Source: Pseudomonadota bacterium
GTDB lineage: Bacteria; Desulfobacterota; Desulfovibrionia; Desulfovibrionales; Desulfomicrobiaceae
Length of the DNA stretch: 64,000 nt
NCBI GenBank assembly: GCA_023393525.1
Contig: JAEWKZ010000124.1
Coordinates: forward strand, 1-64,000
Direction of reading: 5' to 3'
How positions within the stretch are numbered: position 1 is the stretch's first letter; every line of letters begins with the position of its first letter. The translations under genes were made by a program, and so were the position numbers. The notes below the pieces were generated by a model, which ran no database searches, was not told the origin of the DNA, and was given only the letters and a program-made list of their open reading frames with translations. Positions 26,353-34,548 of this stretch are shown piece after piece.

Positions 26353-27138
26353 ATGTCCAAAAGCTGGCTGAAATCCAAGCATGACTCCTTTGTCCGCGAC
26401 GTTCTGCGCGATTTCTGCCAGATCGCCAGCGCCTTGGAAAACCATTTTTCCGATTACGACGCAAGCGGATCGGTCAGCTTCCATTTCTTTGACGACATCC
26501 TGGGCCGCCAGAACAGCAAGGGCCTGCTCTGGAGGCTCAAGGACACCTCGCACCTGCTCTTCCGCAACGAGGAACAGACATCCTTCGCGGTCTTCGGCGA
26601 ATACCTCGACTGGGCCCTTGGGTACATCTTCCATGAATGCATAAAGCTCAAGGAGGACGCCTACCAGCAGATGAACTACAAGCCCCGGTTCAGACAGCTG
26701 CAACAGAGCGAGGCCCTCACCCCGGAGGAGCAGCACATCGGTTCGGAGCTTTATGCGGTCATCAAGCAGACCTCGGAAAGCATCGAACGCGAAGTGCGCC
26801 GCATCCGGTTCATCATTTTTCATTGCAAGCGTCTGTTTATCCTATATCTTCCTCTGCACCATGAAAACCCCCTGCTGGCCCGTTTTCTGTACGCGCAAAG
26901 CGACCTCGTGCACAGCGTTTTCAAGGGTTACGCCGAGGAACTGACGCACGCGATCTACGCCGGAGGCGTTCACCACATGTACGCTTTGGCGGCGCAGTCT
27001 CTTGAGGAAGGAGGTTGGGTCGACGAGGCCTTCAAGGCCAGACAGCTGGAACAGAGCCTCGCAGCGCAAAAAACACTTGATCTCAGTCCCGGTGCTGCTA
27101 CATTTTCACATCAAAAGTCCCGATCTGCACAATCTTAA
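26353..27138 (+). CDS. Conserved-looking alpha-helical protein of unknown function
   Basis: A 261-residue soluble protein that I do not recognise. It is predicted mostly helical, with no signal peptide or membrane segment; notable stretches are FHFFDDILGRQNSKGLLW, EYLDWALGYIFHECIKLKED and FIIFHCKRLFILYLPLHHEN. The last 40 residues are low in complexity and probably disordered. It is the first of four plus-strand genes ending with coaBC and its overlapping partner, and starts divergently from rfaE2. Codon use matches its neighbours, so it is likely a resident gene. Confidence 0.6.
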   Translation: MSKSWLKSKHDSFVRDVLRDFCQIASALENHFSDYDASGSVSFHFFDDILGRQNSKGLLWRLKDTSHLLFRNEEQTSFAVFGEYLDWALGYIFHECIKLKEDAYQQMNYKPRFRQLQQSEALTPEEQHIGSELYAVIKQTSESIEREVRRIRFIIFHCKRLFILYLPLHHENPLLARFLYAQSDLVHSVFKGYAEELTHAIYAGGVHHMYALAAQSLEEGGWVDEAFKARQLEQSLAAQKTLDLSPGAATFSHQKSRSAQS

Positions 27139-27159
27139 CGTTTACCAAGGATCATACAC

Positions 27160-27690
27160 ATGCGCCATCTTAAATTGCTCATCATCGCCGTACTGTTGAC
27201 GTCCTGGGGTTGCGCCACCCTGACCGGAGGATCCACCACGCAGGATCCGGGCCCGGCCCCGACCCAGAACAGCTTCTTCTATGATTTCAAGGATATTCGC
27301 GTTCCCGAGGAAATGGAGCTCCAGACCAAGAAATCCAACATCGTTCCTTCCGACACCGGCAAGTTCGGGACCATGGTCTTCAAGGGACAGGCGGAACCCA
27401 TTTCCCTGTTCGATTATTTCTTCAACACCATGCCCAAGGATGGCTGGACGCTCGTCACATACCAGAAATATCAGCGCTATCACCTTGTTTTTTCTAAAGA
27501 AAACAGGATCTGCATGATCACGATCGAAGAAAGTCCGATCATCTATACGTGGCTTGAGATCAAGGTGTCCCCGAAAGCCCCCGCCGCCAGCGCGCCTGCG
27601 TATTCCACCGGCACGCAACCGGTCGACACCTATCCCAGCTATCCTGCCGGAGGCCTTTCCCCCGAGCCGGAAAGGACGTTGTCCGAGTGA
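27160..27690 (+). CDS. Putative lipoprotein of unknown function
   Basis: A 176-residue protein with a lipoprotein signal (MRHLKLLIIAVLLTSWGC, lipobox at Cys18), so it is probably anchored in the inner or outer membrane. The mature part has a compact beta-rich core (FKDIRVPEEMELQ, GTMVFKGQAEPISLFDYF, PKDGWTLVTYQKYQRYHLVF, RICMITIEE) that resembles small lipoproteins seen in Desulfovibrionales, followed by a Pro/Ser/Tyr-rich tail. It starts 21 nt after the previous gene and overlaps the coaBC GTG start by 4 nt. Confidence 0.7.
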   Translation: MRHLKLLIIAVLLTSWGCATLTGGSTTQDPGPAPTQNSFFYDFKDIRVPEEMELQTKKSNIVPSDTGKFGTMVFKGQAEPISLFDYFFNTMPKDGWTLVTYQKYQRYHLVFSKENRICMITIEESPIIYTWLEIKVSPKAPAASAPAYSTGTQPVDTYPSYPAGGLSPEPERTLSE

Positions 27691-28898
27691 TCCCCGCACA
27701 CTACCAGTTCGATACGTTTCACGGGAAACGCATCCATCTTGGGGTCACCGGCTCCATAGCAGCGTACAAGGCCCTGGATTTGACCAGGGCCTTGTTGCAT
27801 TTGCACCTGCAAGTCGGGGCGACATTGACGGCGTCGGCACAGAAATTTGTCACCGAGCTTTCCTTCAGCGCCCTTGGAGCCGAGCCTCTGTACTCCGGCA
27901 TGTTCGCGAGCGGGGCCAATTTCGACCACCTCGAACCCTCCGTGGCCGACGCGTTCATCATCGCCCCCGCCACGGCGAACATCCTGGCCAAGATGGCGCA
28001 CGGTCTTGCGGATGATCTGCTGAGCTGTCAAATTCTGGCCTTTCCCGGCCCCGTGCTGGTGGCCCCGGCCATGAATCCGCGCATGTGGAACGCCCCGGCC
28101 ACCCGCCACAACTGGGCTATTCTGGGCGAACGAGGAGTGATCCGCATCGAGCCCGATTGCGGCAACGTGGCGTGCGGCGACACAGGGCAAGGACGCCTTG
28201 CCCCAATGGACGAAATATTCGTCCGGACCCTTGCCGCCCTCTCCCCTCAAGACCTGCGCGGCAAAAAAATCATGCTGACGCTGGGCCCCACACGCGAGTA
28301 CTTCGACAAGGCGCGGTTCTGGTCCAATCCTTCCACAGGAACCATGGGCGCCGCCATCGCCGTGGCCGCGGCCCTGCGCGGGGCCGAAGTGACGGCCATC
28401 ACCGGTCCGGTGGACATCCGGCTCCCGTCAATGATCAATAAAATCCAGGTGATCACGGCCCGCGACATGTTCCAGGCCGCGAGCGACATTTTTCCATCCC
28501 AGGACATAGGCTGTTTCACGGCGGCGGTGGCCGACTATCGACCGCCGGCCTGCCCCGCGGGCAAATACAAGAAGAATGGGCAGCCGCTGAGCCTGTCGTT
28601 TGAAAGCAACCCGGACATACTGGCGACCCTGAGCCGCTCCAAAAAAACGGGGCAACAGACGATAGGTTTCGCCGCCGAAGCCCAGGACCTCGAACGCAAC
28701 GCAGCCCTCAAGCTCAACAAGAAAAATCTTGATCTGATCATCGCCAATCCCATAGACGAATCCGGTTCCGGCTTCGCGTCCGCCACCAACCGCGTCGTGG
28801 TCATGGACCGTCACGGACGAAAGGAATCCTGGCCGCAGTTGCCGAAAACAGAAATCGCCTGGAGGATTTGGGATTGGATCTCAATGAACACACCCTGA
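27687..28898 (+). CDS. coaBC: Phosphopantothenoylcysteine decarboxylase / phosphopantothenate-cysteine ligase
   Basis: A 403-residue bifunctional coenzyme A enzyme from a GTG start. The CoaC half has the flavin-binding VTGSIAAYKALDLTRAL, the IIAPATANILAKMAHG strand, APAMNPRMW and the Cys flap ACGDTGQGRLAP. The CoaB half begins near residue 195 with LTLGPTREYFDKARFWSN and continues with FTAAVADYRPP and the KKNLDLIIANPI segment. A parS-like palindrome (27715-27730) is embedded in codons 10-15. The following frame starts inside its last codons. Confidence 0.95.
   Translation: MIPAHYQFDTFHGKRIHLGVTGSIAAYKALDLTRALLHLHLQVGATLTASAQKFVTELSFSALGAEPLYSGMFASGANFDHLEPSVADAFIIAPATANILAKMAHGLADDLLSCQILAFPGPVLVAPAMNPRMWNAPATRHNWAILGERGVIRIEPDCGNVACGDTGQGRLAPMDEIFVRTLAALSPQDLRGKKIMLTLGPTREYFDKARFWSNPSTGTMGAAIAVAAALRGAEVTAITGPVDIRLPSMINKIQVITARDMFQAASDIFPSQDIGCFTAAVADYRPPACPAGKYKKNGQPLSLSFESNPDILATLSRSKKTGQQTIGFAAEAQDLERNAALKLNKKNLDLIIANPIDESGSGFASATNRVVVMDRHGRKESWPQLPKTEIAWRIWDWISMNTP
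27715..27730. other. parS-like site 1 (inside coaBC)
   Basis: CGTTTCACGGGAAACG: 13 of 16 positions match the broadly conserved ParB-binding site TGTTTCACGTGAAACA, and 13 of the inner 14. The mismatches are the two outer bases and one central base. It lies about 3 kb before parA. Confidence 0.6.
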
Positions 28899-29506
28899 CC
28901 GAAGCCCAACGCACACTGAAACGCCTCGGGGTAACCCATGTCTTGCACCCCGAGGCCAAAGCGCCGCAGACGCCGCAGCTCCAAGCCGCCCCGGTGCAAA
29001 CGCCTCCACCGCCGGCAGCGCCCGTATCGCCCGCAGCGTCTGCTCCAAGCTCCTCTTCCCGACAGGCATCGCCTTCAGGTGAAGCCCCGCTGCCGCTGTT
29101 GTTGCGGTCATTGTTTCACGGGAAACAAATTCCTGCGCGCACCTTGTGGACATATGCCGGACTCCAGCGCGACATGCAGGAGGCGGACAATCCGCCGCGT
29201 CTGAACGTCTTCAAAAAAATTCAGGAATCCGTTTGCCTGCACTTGCAATGGAATCCCGAAACCCTCTGCGCCTGGCCTCTTGATCTTGATACCGCCCTGT
29301 TTGCAAAAGGCCTCAGCCACTTTCAACCGCAAACGATCCTGTTCTTCTCCAACCACGCCGCCAAGCTGGGTTCGGACGAGAAAACGAACCTGCTTCACAT
29401 GGAGCGAACTGGAGTCCGCGTGGTCGTACTGCCCGATCTGGAGGCCATGGCCCAGGGAGACCAGAAGCTCAAAAACGAGGCCTGGCGAATTCTGCAAAGG
29501 CTTTAG
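28874..29506 (+). CDS. Unknown protein with Pro/Ala-rich linker, overlapping coaBC
   Basis: I place the start at TTG 28874, eight bases after GGAGG; another TTG at 28868 is too close to it. The product has 210 residues. A short N-terminal helix (LNEHTLTEAQRTLKRLGV) is joined by a long Pro/Ala/Ser-rich linker (about residues 28-72) to a C-terminal domain with alternating strands and helices (PQTILFFSNHAAKLGSDEK, GVRVVVLPDLEAM) that looks Rossmann-like. No known family was recognised. It overlaps coaBC by 25 nt and contains the best parS-like site. Confidence 0.6.
   Translation: MDLNEHTLTEAQRTLKRLGVTHVLHPEAKAPQTPQLQAAPVQTPPPPAAPVSPAASAPSSSSRQASPSGEAPLPLLLRSLFHGKQIPARTLWTYAGLQRDMQEADNPPRLNVFKKIQESVCLHLQWNPETLCAWPLDLDTALFAKGLSHFQPQTILFFSNHAAKLGSDEKTNLLHMERTGVRVVVLPDLEAMAQGDQKLKNEAWRILQRL
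29111..29126. other. parS-like site 2 (best match)
   Basis: TGTTTCACGGGAAACA matches 15 of 16 positions of the conserved parS palindrome TGTTTCACGTGAAACA. It is inside the coding region of the unknown gene after coaBC, about 1.6 kb before parA. A match this close is very unlikely by chance in 64 kb. Confidence 0.8.
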
Positions 29507-29645
29507 AACCGAACCTCGCGCCGCAGGCCCGGTTACTCTTCCCTCCGACAGCCGCCTGAAAATCCGGACAACGTCTTCGCGTCTGGACGTACTGAAATTC
29601 CGTATTGCCCACAAAACATCCTTGGGTTAGGTGATTTTCATATTT

Positions 29646-29661
29646 TGTTTCACATGGAGCA
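29646..29661. other. parS-like site 3 (ribosome-site region of epimerase gene)
   Basis: TGTTTCACATGGAGCA matches 13 of 16 positions of the parS consensus, with the left half perfect. Its GGAG is also the Shine-Dalgarno sequence of the epimerase gene that starts at 29666. Confidence 0.5.
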
Positions 29662-29665
29662 TTAC

Positions 29666-30673
29666 ATGAAAATTCTCATCACAGGCGCAGCGGGATTTAT
29701 TGGTTTTCATCTCGCTAAGCGTTTCCTTGATGCCGGAGTCTCGGTTTTTGGCCTCGACAATCTCAATGATTACTACTCGGTACAGCTGAAGAAAGACCGG
29801 CTGAAGCAGCTGGAGCAGGATTCGAACTTCCATTTCAAACCCATCGATCTTGCCGACGGCGCGGCTCTTGAAGCCTACTTCATGGCACACAAATTCACCC
29901 ATGTCGTCAATCTGGCAGCCCAGGCAGGTGTCAGATACTCGCTCATCAATCCGAAATCGTACGTTGATTCCAACATCGTCGGCTTCGCGAATCTGCTGGA
30001 ATGCTGCCGCCACAGCCAGACGGCGCACCTGGTCTACGCTTCGTCGAGTTCCGTGTACGGGCTGAACACATCCATGCCCTTCTCGGTGCACGACAACGTG
30101 GATCACCCCGTAAGCCTCTACGCTGCCAGCAAAAAATCCAACGAACTGATGGCCCACACCTACTCGTATCTCTACAAGCTGCCTACGACCGGCCTGCGCT
30201 TCTTCACGGTTTACGGTCCGTGGGGACGTCCGGACATGGCTCTCTACCTCTTCACCAAGGCCATTTGCGAAGGCAAGCCCATCAACGTCTTCAACCACGG
30301 GAAAATGCGCCGGGATTTCACCTACATCGACGACATCGTCGAAGGCGTTTTCCGCATCGTCAGCCATGTGCCCCAGGGCAACCAGGCCTGGGACGGCAAA
30401 AATCCCGATCCGAGCACCTCGCCGGCCCCGTACAAGCTCTACAACATCGGCAACAACAACACGGTGGAACTGGAACGCTTCATCACCGTGCTGGAGGAGG
30501 CGCTGGGCGAAAAAGCCATCCGCAACTACATGGACATCCAGCCCGGCGACGTTCCGGCCACCTACGCCAATATCGACGACCTGATCCAGGACGTCGGCTT
30601 CAAACCATCGACAAGCATCGAGGAAGGCATCGGAAAATTCATCGCCTGGTACAGAGACTACTACCGATCGTAG
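29666..30673 (+). CDS. UDP-glucuronate 4-epimerase-like NAD-dependent epimerase
   Basis: The start is ATG 29666, six bases after GGAG, giving 335 residues; the frame runs 21 nt further upstream. It is an extended short-chain dehydrogenase: NAD loop ITGAAGFIGFHLAKRFL, NLAAQAGVRYSL, catalytic YASSSSVYG and the SLYAASKKSNELMAHTYSY Tyr/Lys region, then RFFTVYGPWGRPDMALYLF. The last motif and RRDFTYIDDIVEGV are typical of CapI/LspL-type UDP-glucuronate 4-epimerases, which make UDP-galacturonate for LPS or capsule. It stands between parS-like sites and parA, away from other sugar genes. Confidence 0.88.
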   Translation: MKILITGAAGFIGFHLAKRFLDAGVSVFGLDNLNDYYSVQLKKDRLKQLEQDSNFHFKPIDLADGAALEAYFMAHKFTHVVNLAAQAGVRYSLINPKSYVDSNIVGFANLLECCRHSQTAHLVYASSSSVYGLNTSMPFSVHDNVDHPVSLYAASKKSNELMAHTYSYLYKLPTTGLRFFTVYGPWGRPDMALYLFTKAICEGKPINVFNHGKMRRDFTYIDDIVEGVFRIVSHVPQGNQAWDGKNPDPSTSPAPYKLYNIGNNNTVELERFITVLEEALGEKAIRNYMDIQPGDVPATYANIDDLIQDVGFKPSTSIEEGIGKFIAWYRDYYRS

Positions 30674-30687
30674 TTCCATGTGAAACG
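30672..30687. other. parS-like site 4 (upstream of parA)
   Basis: AGTTCCATGTGAAACG matches 12 of 16 positions of TGTTTCACGTGAAACA (13 if the degenerate fifth base is allowed); the GTGAAAC half is perfect. It starts in the epimerase stop region and lies just upstream of the parA start. Confidence 0.5.
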
Positions 30688-30709
30688 AGTGGATCAGGAG
30701 GGAATACTT

Positions 30710-31498
30710 TTGGCGCAAACAATCGTTTTGGCGAATCAAAAAGGCGGCGTGGGCAAGACCACCACCACCGTCAACCTGGCCGCTTCGCTGGCGGCAATGG
30801 AGCAGCGGGTCCTGGTCATCGACTGCGATCCGCAGGCCAATGCGTCGAGCGGGCTGGGCGTTGATGTCGGGCAGGTCAAGCGGTCCGTCTATCAGGCGCT
30901 TTTCGACCCGGAAGAAGCGCGGCGAGCCATTGTGGGCTCCGACATGGAGTTCCTCAAAATCCTGCCCTCCACGCCGGACCTGGTCGGAGCGGAAATCGAA
31001 CTCGGGGAGGAGAAAGACAGGGAATTCATCCTGCGCCGCATCGTGACGATGCTCGATGCCGACTATGACTACATCCTCATCGACTGCCCGCCGTCGCTGG
31101 GCCTCATCACCATCAACGCACTGTGCGCGGCGAAGTGGCTTCTCGTGCCCCTGCAATGCGAGTACTACGCCCTGGAAGGAATCGCCCAGCTGATGAAGAC
31201 ATACGGCCTGGTCAAGGAAAGGCTGAACCCGGAGCTCGATGTGCTGGGCATTCTCCTGACCATGTTCGACAAACGCAACAAGCTCTCCTTCATGGTCGAA
31301 CGCGAAGTTCGCGACCACTTCAAAGAGCTTGTCTTTTCAACATCGATACCAAGGAATGTCCGACTTTCCGAGGCGCCCAGCCATGGGCTCCCGGCCATAC
31401 TCTACGATATCCGGTCCCTGGGAACCCAATCCTACATCGCGTTGGCCCAGGAGCTCATCGACATGAAACTAGGTCAATCGCAGGCGCAGGTCAGATGA
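30710..31498 (+). CDS. parA: Chromosome partitioning ATPase ParA (Soj family)
   Basis: I choose TTG 30710, eight bases after AGGAGGG, because it gives the family N-terminus (M)AQTIVLANQKGGVGKTT; a GTG at 30680 has no ribosome site. The product has 262 residues. The deviant Walker A KGGVGKTTTT, the IDCDPQANAS switch and DYILIDCPPSLG (Walker B) are intact. ParA binds DNA non-specifically and is driven by ParB-parS to segregate origins. parB follows, but only after an opposing small gene. Confidence 0.96.
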   Translation: MAQTIVLANQKGGVGKTTTTVNLAASLAAMEQRVLVIDCDPQANASSGLGVDVGQVKRSVYQALFDPEEARRAIVGSDMEFLKILPSTPDLVGAEIELGEEKDREFILRRIVTMLDADYDYILIDCPPSLGLITINALCAAKWLLVPLQCEYYALEGIAQLMKTYGLVKERLNPELDVLGILLTMFDKRNKLSFMVEREVRDHFKELVFSTSIPRNVRLSEAPSHGLPAILYDIRSLGTQSYIALAQELIDMKLGQSQAQVR

Positions 31499-31884
31499 GG
31501 AGTGCAGGTCACGGTGACCTTGTCCTTGAAGTGGCGTTTCGTGATGCGCGAGGCGCAGGCCACGCACTCGAAAACGAGCAATCCGCCCATGTTGGCGGCG
31601 CGGAGCATGAATTTGCGGGGTTCATCGGACTTCCAATCGGAGGTGGAGGCTCCGCAGGCCTCACAGACGACATCCGTGGGAAGTTCGTAGCGAAGGTCCC
31701 AATATTTCTCGAGAAGCTGCAAGTCGGCCATGGGCTCGATGATTTGCGTCTCGGACGGACAGAGCTTCTCAAGCACGTGCACAACATGCTTGCAAACATG
31801 CTGCCACAGCTCCTCCTCAAGCAAAACGCCCTGGGGCTGACCCTTGGCGTCAATAAGAAATCTGATGGCGGTATCCTTGTTCAC
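31474..31884 (-). CDS. Zinc-ribbon-like protein of unknown function between parA and parB
   Basis: A 136-residue protein encoded against parA and parB; its end overlaps the parA end by 25 nt. Two CxxC pairs, CEACG and CVAC (the latter followed by ASRIT), about 33 residues apart, suggest a zinc ribbon. The N-terminal half has a short EEELWQHVCKHVVHVLEKL helix. The C-terminus adds CTPHLTCACD. I do not recognise a family. A start near 31884 leaves 97 bp to parB, where both promoters must lie. Confidence 0.65.
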   Translation of the reverse strand: MNKDTAIRFLIDAKGQPQGVLLEEELWQHVCKHVVHVLEKLCPSETQIIEPMADLQLLEKYWDLRYELPTDVVCEACGASTSDWKSDEPRKFMLRAANMGGLLVFECVACASRITKRHFKDKVTVTCTPHLTCACD

Positions 31885-31981
31885 GGCGACTCCGGAAGTT
31901 GAAGGTTTTGACGATCATCAGTCAATAAATACGAATGGCCGGGGGTCAACGACCCAAGGCGCAAACATCCGCGGGTAAAAT

Positions 31982-32866
31982 ATGACCATGAAAAAACGCG
32001 GGCTTGGACGCGGGCTTGATGTACTCATCAAAAGCCGCAATGTCGAACCCGAACACGAAGCAGAAATAGTGACCCTGGACATCTCGGCCCTTGAGCCCAA
32101 CATCCACCAGCCACGCCACCACTTCGACCAGACGGCCCTGGAAGAGCTCGCGGCATCCATCAAAAGCCAGGGGCTGATCCAGCCGGTCCTGGTCAGACCT
32201 CTGCAAACAGCGGGACGATACGAACTCGTGGCCGGCGAGAGGCGCTGGAGAGCCTGCCGCATGGCCGGACTGACGACCATTGACTGCATCGTCCGCCACA
32301 TGGACGACCACGAAAGCATGGCCATAGCGCTGATCGAAAATCTGCAACGCGAAGACCTGAACCCCATTGAGGAAGCGCGGGCGCTGGGACAGATCAAGGA
32401 GCACTTCACGCTGACCCAGGAAGAGCTGGCGGACAAGATCGGCAAGAGCAGGCCGGCCGTGACCAACAGCCTGCGACTCCTCAAGCTGCCGGAGAAGGTG
32501 CAGACGATGCTTGAGACAGGCGCGCTCTCCGCAGGGCACGCCAGGGCGCTTTTGGGATTGGACGATCCAGACGGCATCGTCACGCTGGCGCGGACCGTCC
32601 TGGAAAAGGGACTGAACGTGCGGGCAACGGAAGAGCTGGTCAAAAAATTCAGGCAGAAGAAAACCGAGCAGCCTGAAAAGCCACGGCGCGTCCGGCCCAT
32701 GGTCGAGGACATCGCCAGCGTCGTCAGGACGCTGGCCGGGACCTTCACGATCAAACACACGGGAACGCCGCAAAAGGGAAAAATCGTGTTCGCCTACGCA
32801 AGCAACACCGAACGGGAAAAAATAGCGTCCTTTCTGGAACGCATGGCCAAGGAGCAGGATATATGA
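31982..32866 (+). CDS. parB: Chromosome partitioning protein ParB (Spo0J family)
   Basis: A 294-residue ParB. ATG 31988 (MKKRGLGRGLDVL) is an equally good start. The N-terminal domain has the QPR box (NIHQPRHHFDQ) and the CTPase/CTP-binding GERRWRA motif (canonical GERRxR), then ALIENLQREDLNPIEEA. The helix-turn-helix follows (TQEELADKIGKSRPAVTNSLRLL), and a short C-terminal dimer domain ends the chain. It loads at parS sites and slides as a CTP-dependent clamp. The stop overlaps rfaE1 by 4 nt. Confidence 0.97.
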   Translation: MTMKKRGLGRGLDVLIKSRNVEPEHEAEIVTLDISALEPNIHQPRHHFDQTALEELAASIKSQGLIQPVLVRPLQTAGRYELVAGERRWRACRMAGLTTIDCIVRHMDDHESMAIALIENLQREDLNPIEEARALGQIKEHFTLTQEELADKIGKSRPAVTNSLRLLKLPEKVQTMLETGALSAGHARALLGLDDPDGIVTLARTVLEKGLNVRATEELVKKFRQKKTEQPEKPRRVRPMVEDIASVVRTLAGTFTIKHTGTPQKGKIVFAYASNTEREKIASFLERMAKEQDI

Positions 32867-33861
32867 ATCTGGCCTTCAATGCCTCGCGCATGATCGGGTC
32901 CAAGGTGCTCATCATCGGGGATATCATGCTCGACCAATATCAAAAAGGGCTGGTCGAAAGAATTTCACCCGAAGCGCCCGTGCCCGTGGTCAAAATCGTC
33001 GAACAGACCTTCAAGATCGGCGGCGCGGGAAACGTGGCCCAGAACGTGGCCACCCTGGGCGGCTGCCCAACCCTGGTCAGCATCTGCGGCCGGGATCTGT
33101 ACGGCGAAAACCTGGAGTCGATCTGCGGTGAACTGGGCGTGAAAAGCCATCTCATCCGATCGGAATCACGGGAAACGACCCTCAAGACGCGCATAATGGC
33201 GCAGCACCAGCAAATGCTGCGCGTCGACCGGGAGACGAACAGCCCTCTTGACGCCAAGGAATTCCAGGCGGTTCTGGAAAAAGTTGACAGTCTGCTCGGC
33301 GAATTCGAGACGGTCATTCTCTCCGACTATGGCAAGGGAGTCATTTCCGAGGGTTTTCTGAACTGGTTGCGTGAAAAGAAAAAGCCGGGCCAGAAAATAA
33401 TCCTGGACCCCAAGACCTGCAATTTTCCGCACTACGCGGACTTCTACTGCATGACGCCGAACAGGAAGGAAGCTTCCGAAGGCGCCCTGATGCACATCGC
33501 CACCCGGGAAGAAATTCTTGAGGCGGGCAAGCGACTCATCACGCAGTGCAATCTGCAAAGCCTGGTCATCACGCTGGGCGCTGAAGGCATGGCCGTCTTC
33601 CTGCCGGGACAGGGCGTTTTCCACCTCCCGACCACGGCCAAGAAAGTGTTCGACGTGACCGGAGCAGGCGACACTGTCATCGCGGTCATCGCCCTGGGGC
33701 TGAGCTCCGGCCTTGACCTGCTTACCTCATGCATTCTGGCCAACAGCGCCGCGGGCCTTGTGGTCGGGCAGGTGGGCGCTGTCGGCATCACCCAGGAAGA
33801 GCTGACCGAAGCCTTGAGTTCATGGCCCTGCGCGCAACAGACCAAATGGTGTCCACTGTGA
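32863..33861 (+). CDS. rfaE1: D-glycero-beta-D-manno-heptose-7-phosphate kinase
   Basis: A 332-residue PfkB-family kinase matching the kinase half of HldE: VLIIGDIMLDQY, RISPEAPVPVVKI, GGAGNVAQNVA near residue 52, and the C-terminal PfkB signature DVTGAGDTVIA with its catalytic aspartate. It phosphorylates heptose-7-phosphate for ADP-heptose synthesis. The adenylyltransferase rfaE2 lies at 25.8-26.3 kb. It overlaps parB by 4 nt, an unusual pairing that ties LPS core synthesis to the partition operon. Confidence 0.94.
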   Translation: MNLAFNASRMIGSKVLIIGDIMLDQYQKGLVERISPEAPVPVVKIVEQTFKIGGAGNVAQNVATLGGCPTLVSICGRDLYGENLESICGELGVKSHLIRSESRETTLKTRIMAQHQQMLRVDRETNSPLDAKEFQAVLEKVDSLLGEFETVILSDYGKGVISEGFLNWLREKKKPGQKIILDPKTCNFPHYADFYCMTPNRKEASEGALMHIATREEILEAGKRLITQCNLQSLVITLGAEGMAVFLPGQGVFHLPTTAKKVFDVTGAGDTVIAVIALGLSSGLDLLTSCILANSAAGLVVGQVGAVGITQEELTEALSSWPCAQQTKWCPL

Positions 33862-33872
33862 TCCGGCGCAGG

Positions 33873-34421
33873 CTATACGGGGCATTCACCGCCGCAACAC
33901 GGCCCGCCTAGGGAATCGTAAGCCGCGAGAATCCGGCGCTCCCTGTCCAGTCTGTCCTCTCCGGACACCGGACAGGGATGCGCCTGGGCCAGGGCGGGAA
34001 GATCACTCCACAGCGGGACGGCGTGGAACCCCTGCCCTATGACCTCGGCTGTGCGCGTCGCGACGAGCTGCAACTCCATGGAATCGGTCACGACGACCAG
34101 GGGAAAGGGGGACGGAAGGTGTATGCGGGCGGCGGCAATGCTTTCACGTACGAATGTTCCGACCTCCCCCGGACAGAAGACAAGGGCCAAAAGCGGTTCT
34201 CCGTCGGGAGAAAACACCGCGAGGTCCAGGGCGACGGAATGGGGTTCCCCGTTGACGGTAAAATCCAGGGGATATTTTGCCTGGATGCAATCACGCGGAT
34301 ATTTCCTGTCTTCGACCAGCATCCTGGCCAACGACTGTCGCAAATCCTCGTACGTGGTGTCCATGATCTCCTGGCCGGAAAGGTAATCCGTGATGACACG
34401 GTTCAAGCTGACTTCATGCAT
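33873..34421 (-). CDS. HsdR-N-like domain protein, nuclease motif apparently lost
   Basis: A 182-residue protein that resembles the type I restriction HsdR N-terminal domain found alone in many genomes (EIMDTTYEDLRQSLARMLVE, YPRDCIQAKYPLDFTVNGEP). In active PD-(D/E)xK nucleases the fold has a VDxxVF strand and then an ExK strand. Here the first aspartate survives (ALDLAVFSPDG) but the ExK strand reads LLALVFCPGE, so the catalytic Glu and Lys seem absent. The C-terminus has a Cys cluster (GGPCCGGECPV). It converges on rfaE1 with an 11 nt gap. The role is unknown. Confidence 0.6.
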   Translation of the reverse strand: MHEVSLNRVITDYLSGQEIMDTTYEDLRQSLARMLVEDRKYPRDCIQAKYPLDFTVNGEPHSVALDLAVFSPDGEPLLALVFCPGEVGTFVRESIAAARIHLPSPFPLVVVTDSMELQLVATRTAEVIGQGFHAVPLWSDLPALAQAHPCPVSGEDRLDRERRILAAYDSLGGPCCGGECPV

Positions 34422-34548
34422 AACGTCCTCCTGTTCTCATATCACAAGCTAAGCGTGGAAAACAAAGGGGCAAGCCCCGGGGCCGTCATGCGTTGACCGA
34501 AAGCTGAGCCTGGGATAGCCGGAATGGAAACGCAACCGGAAGATATCC

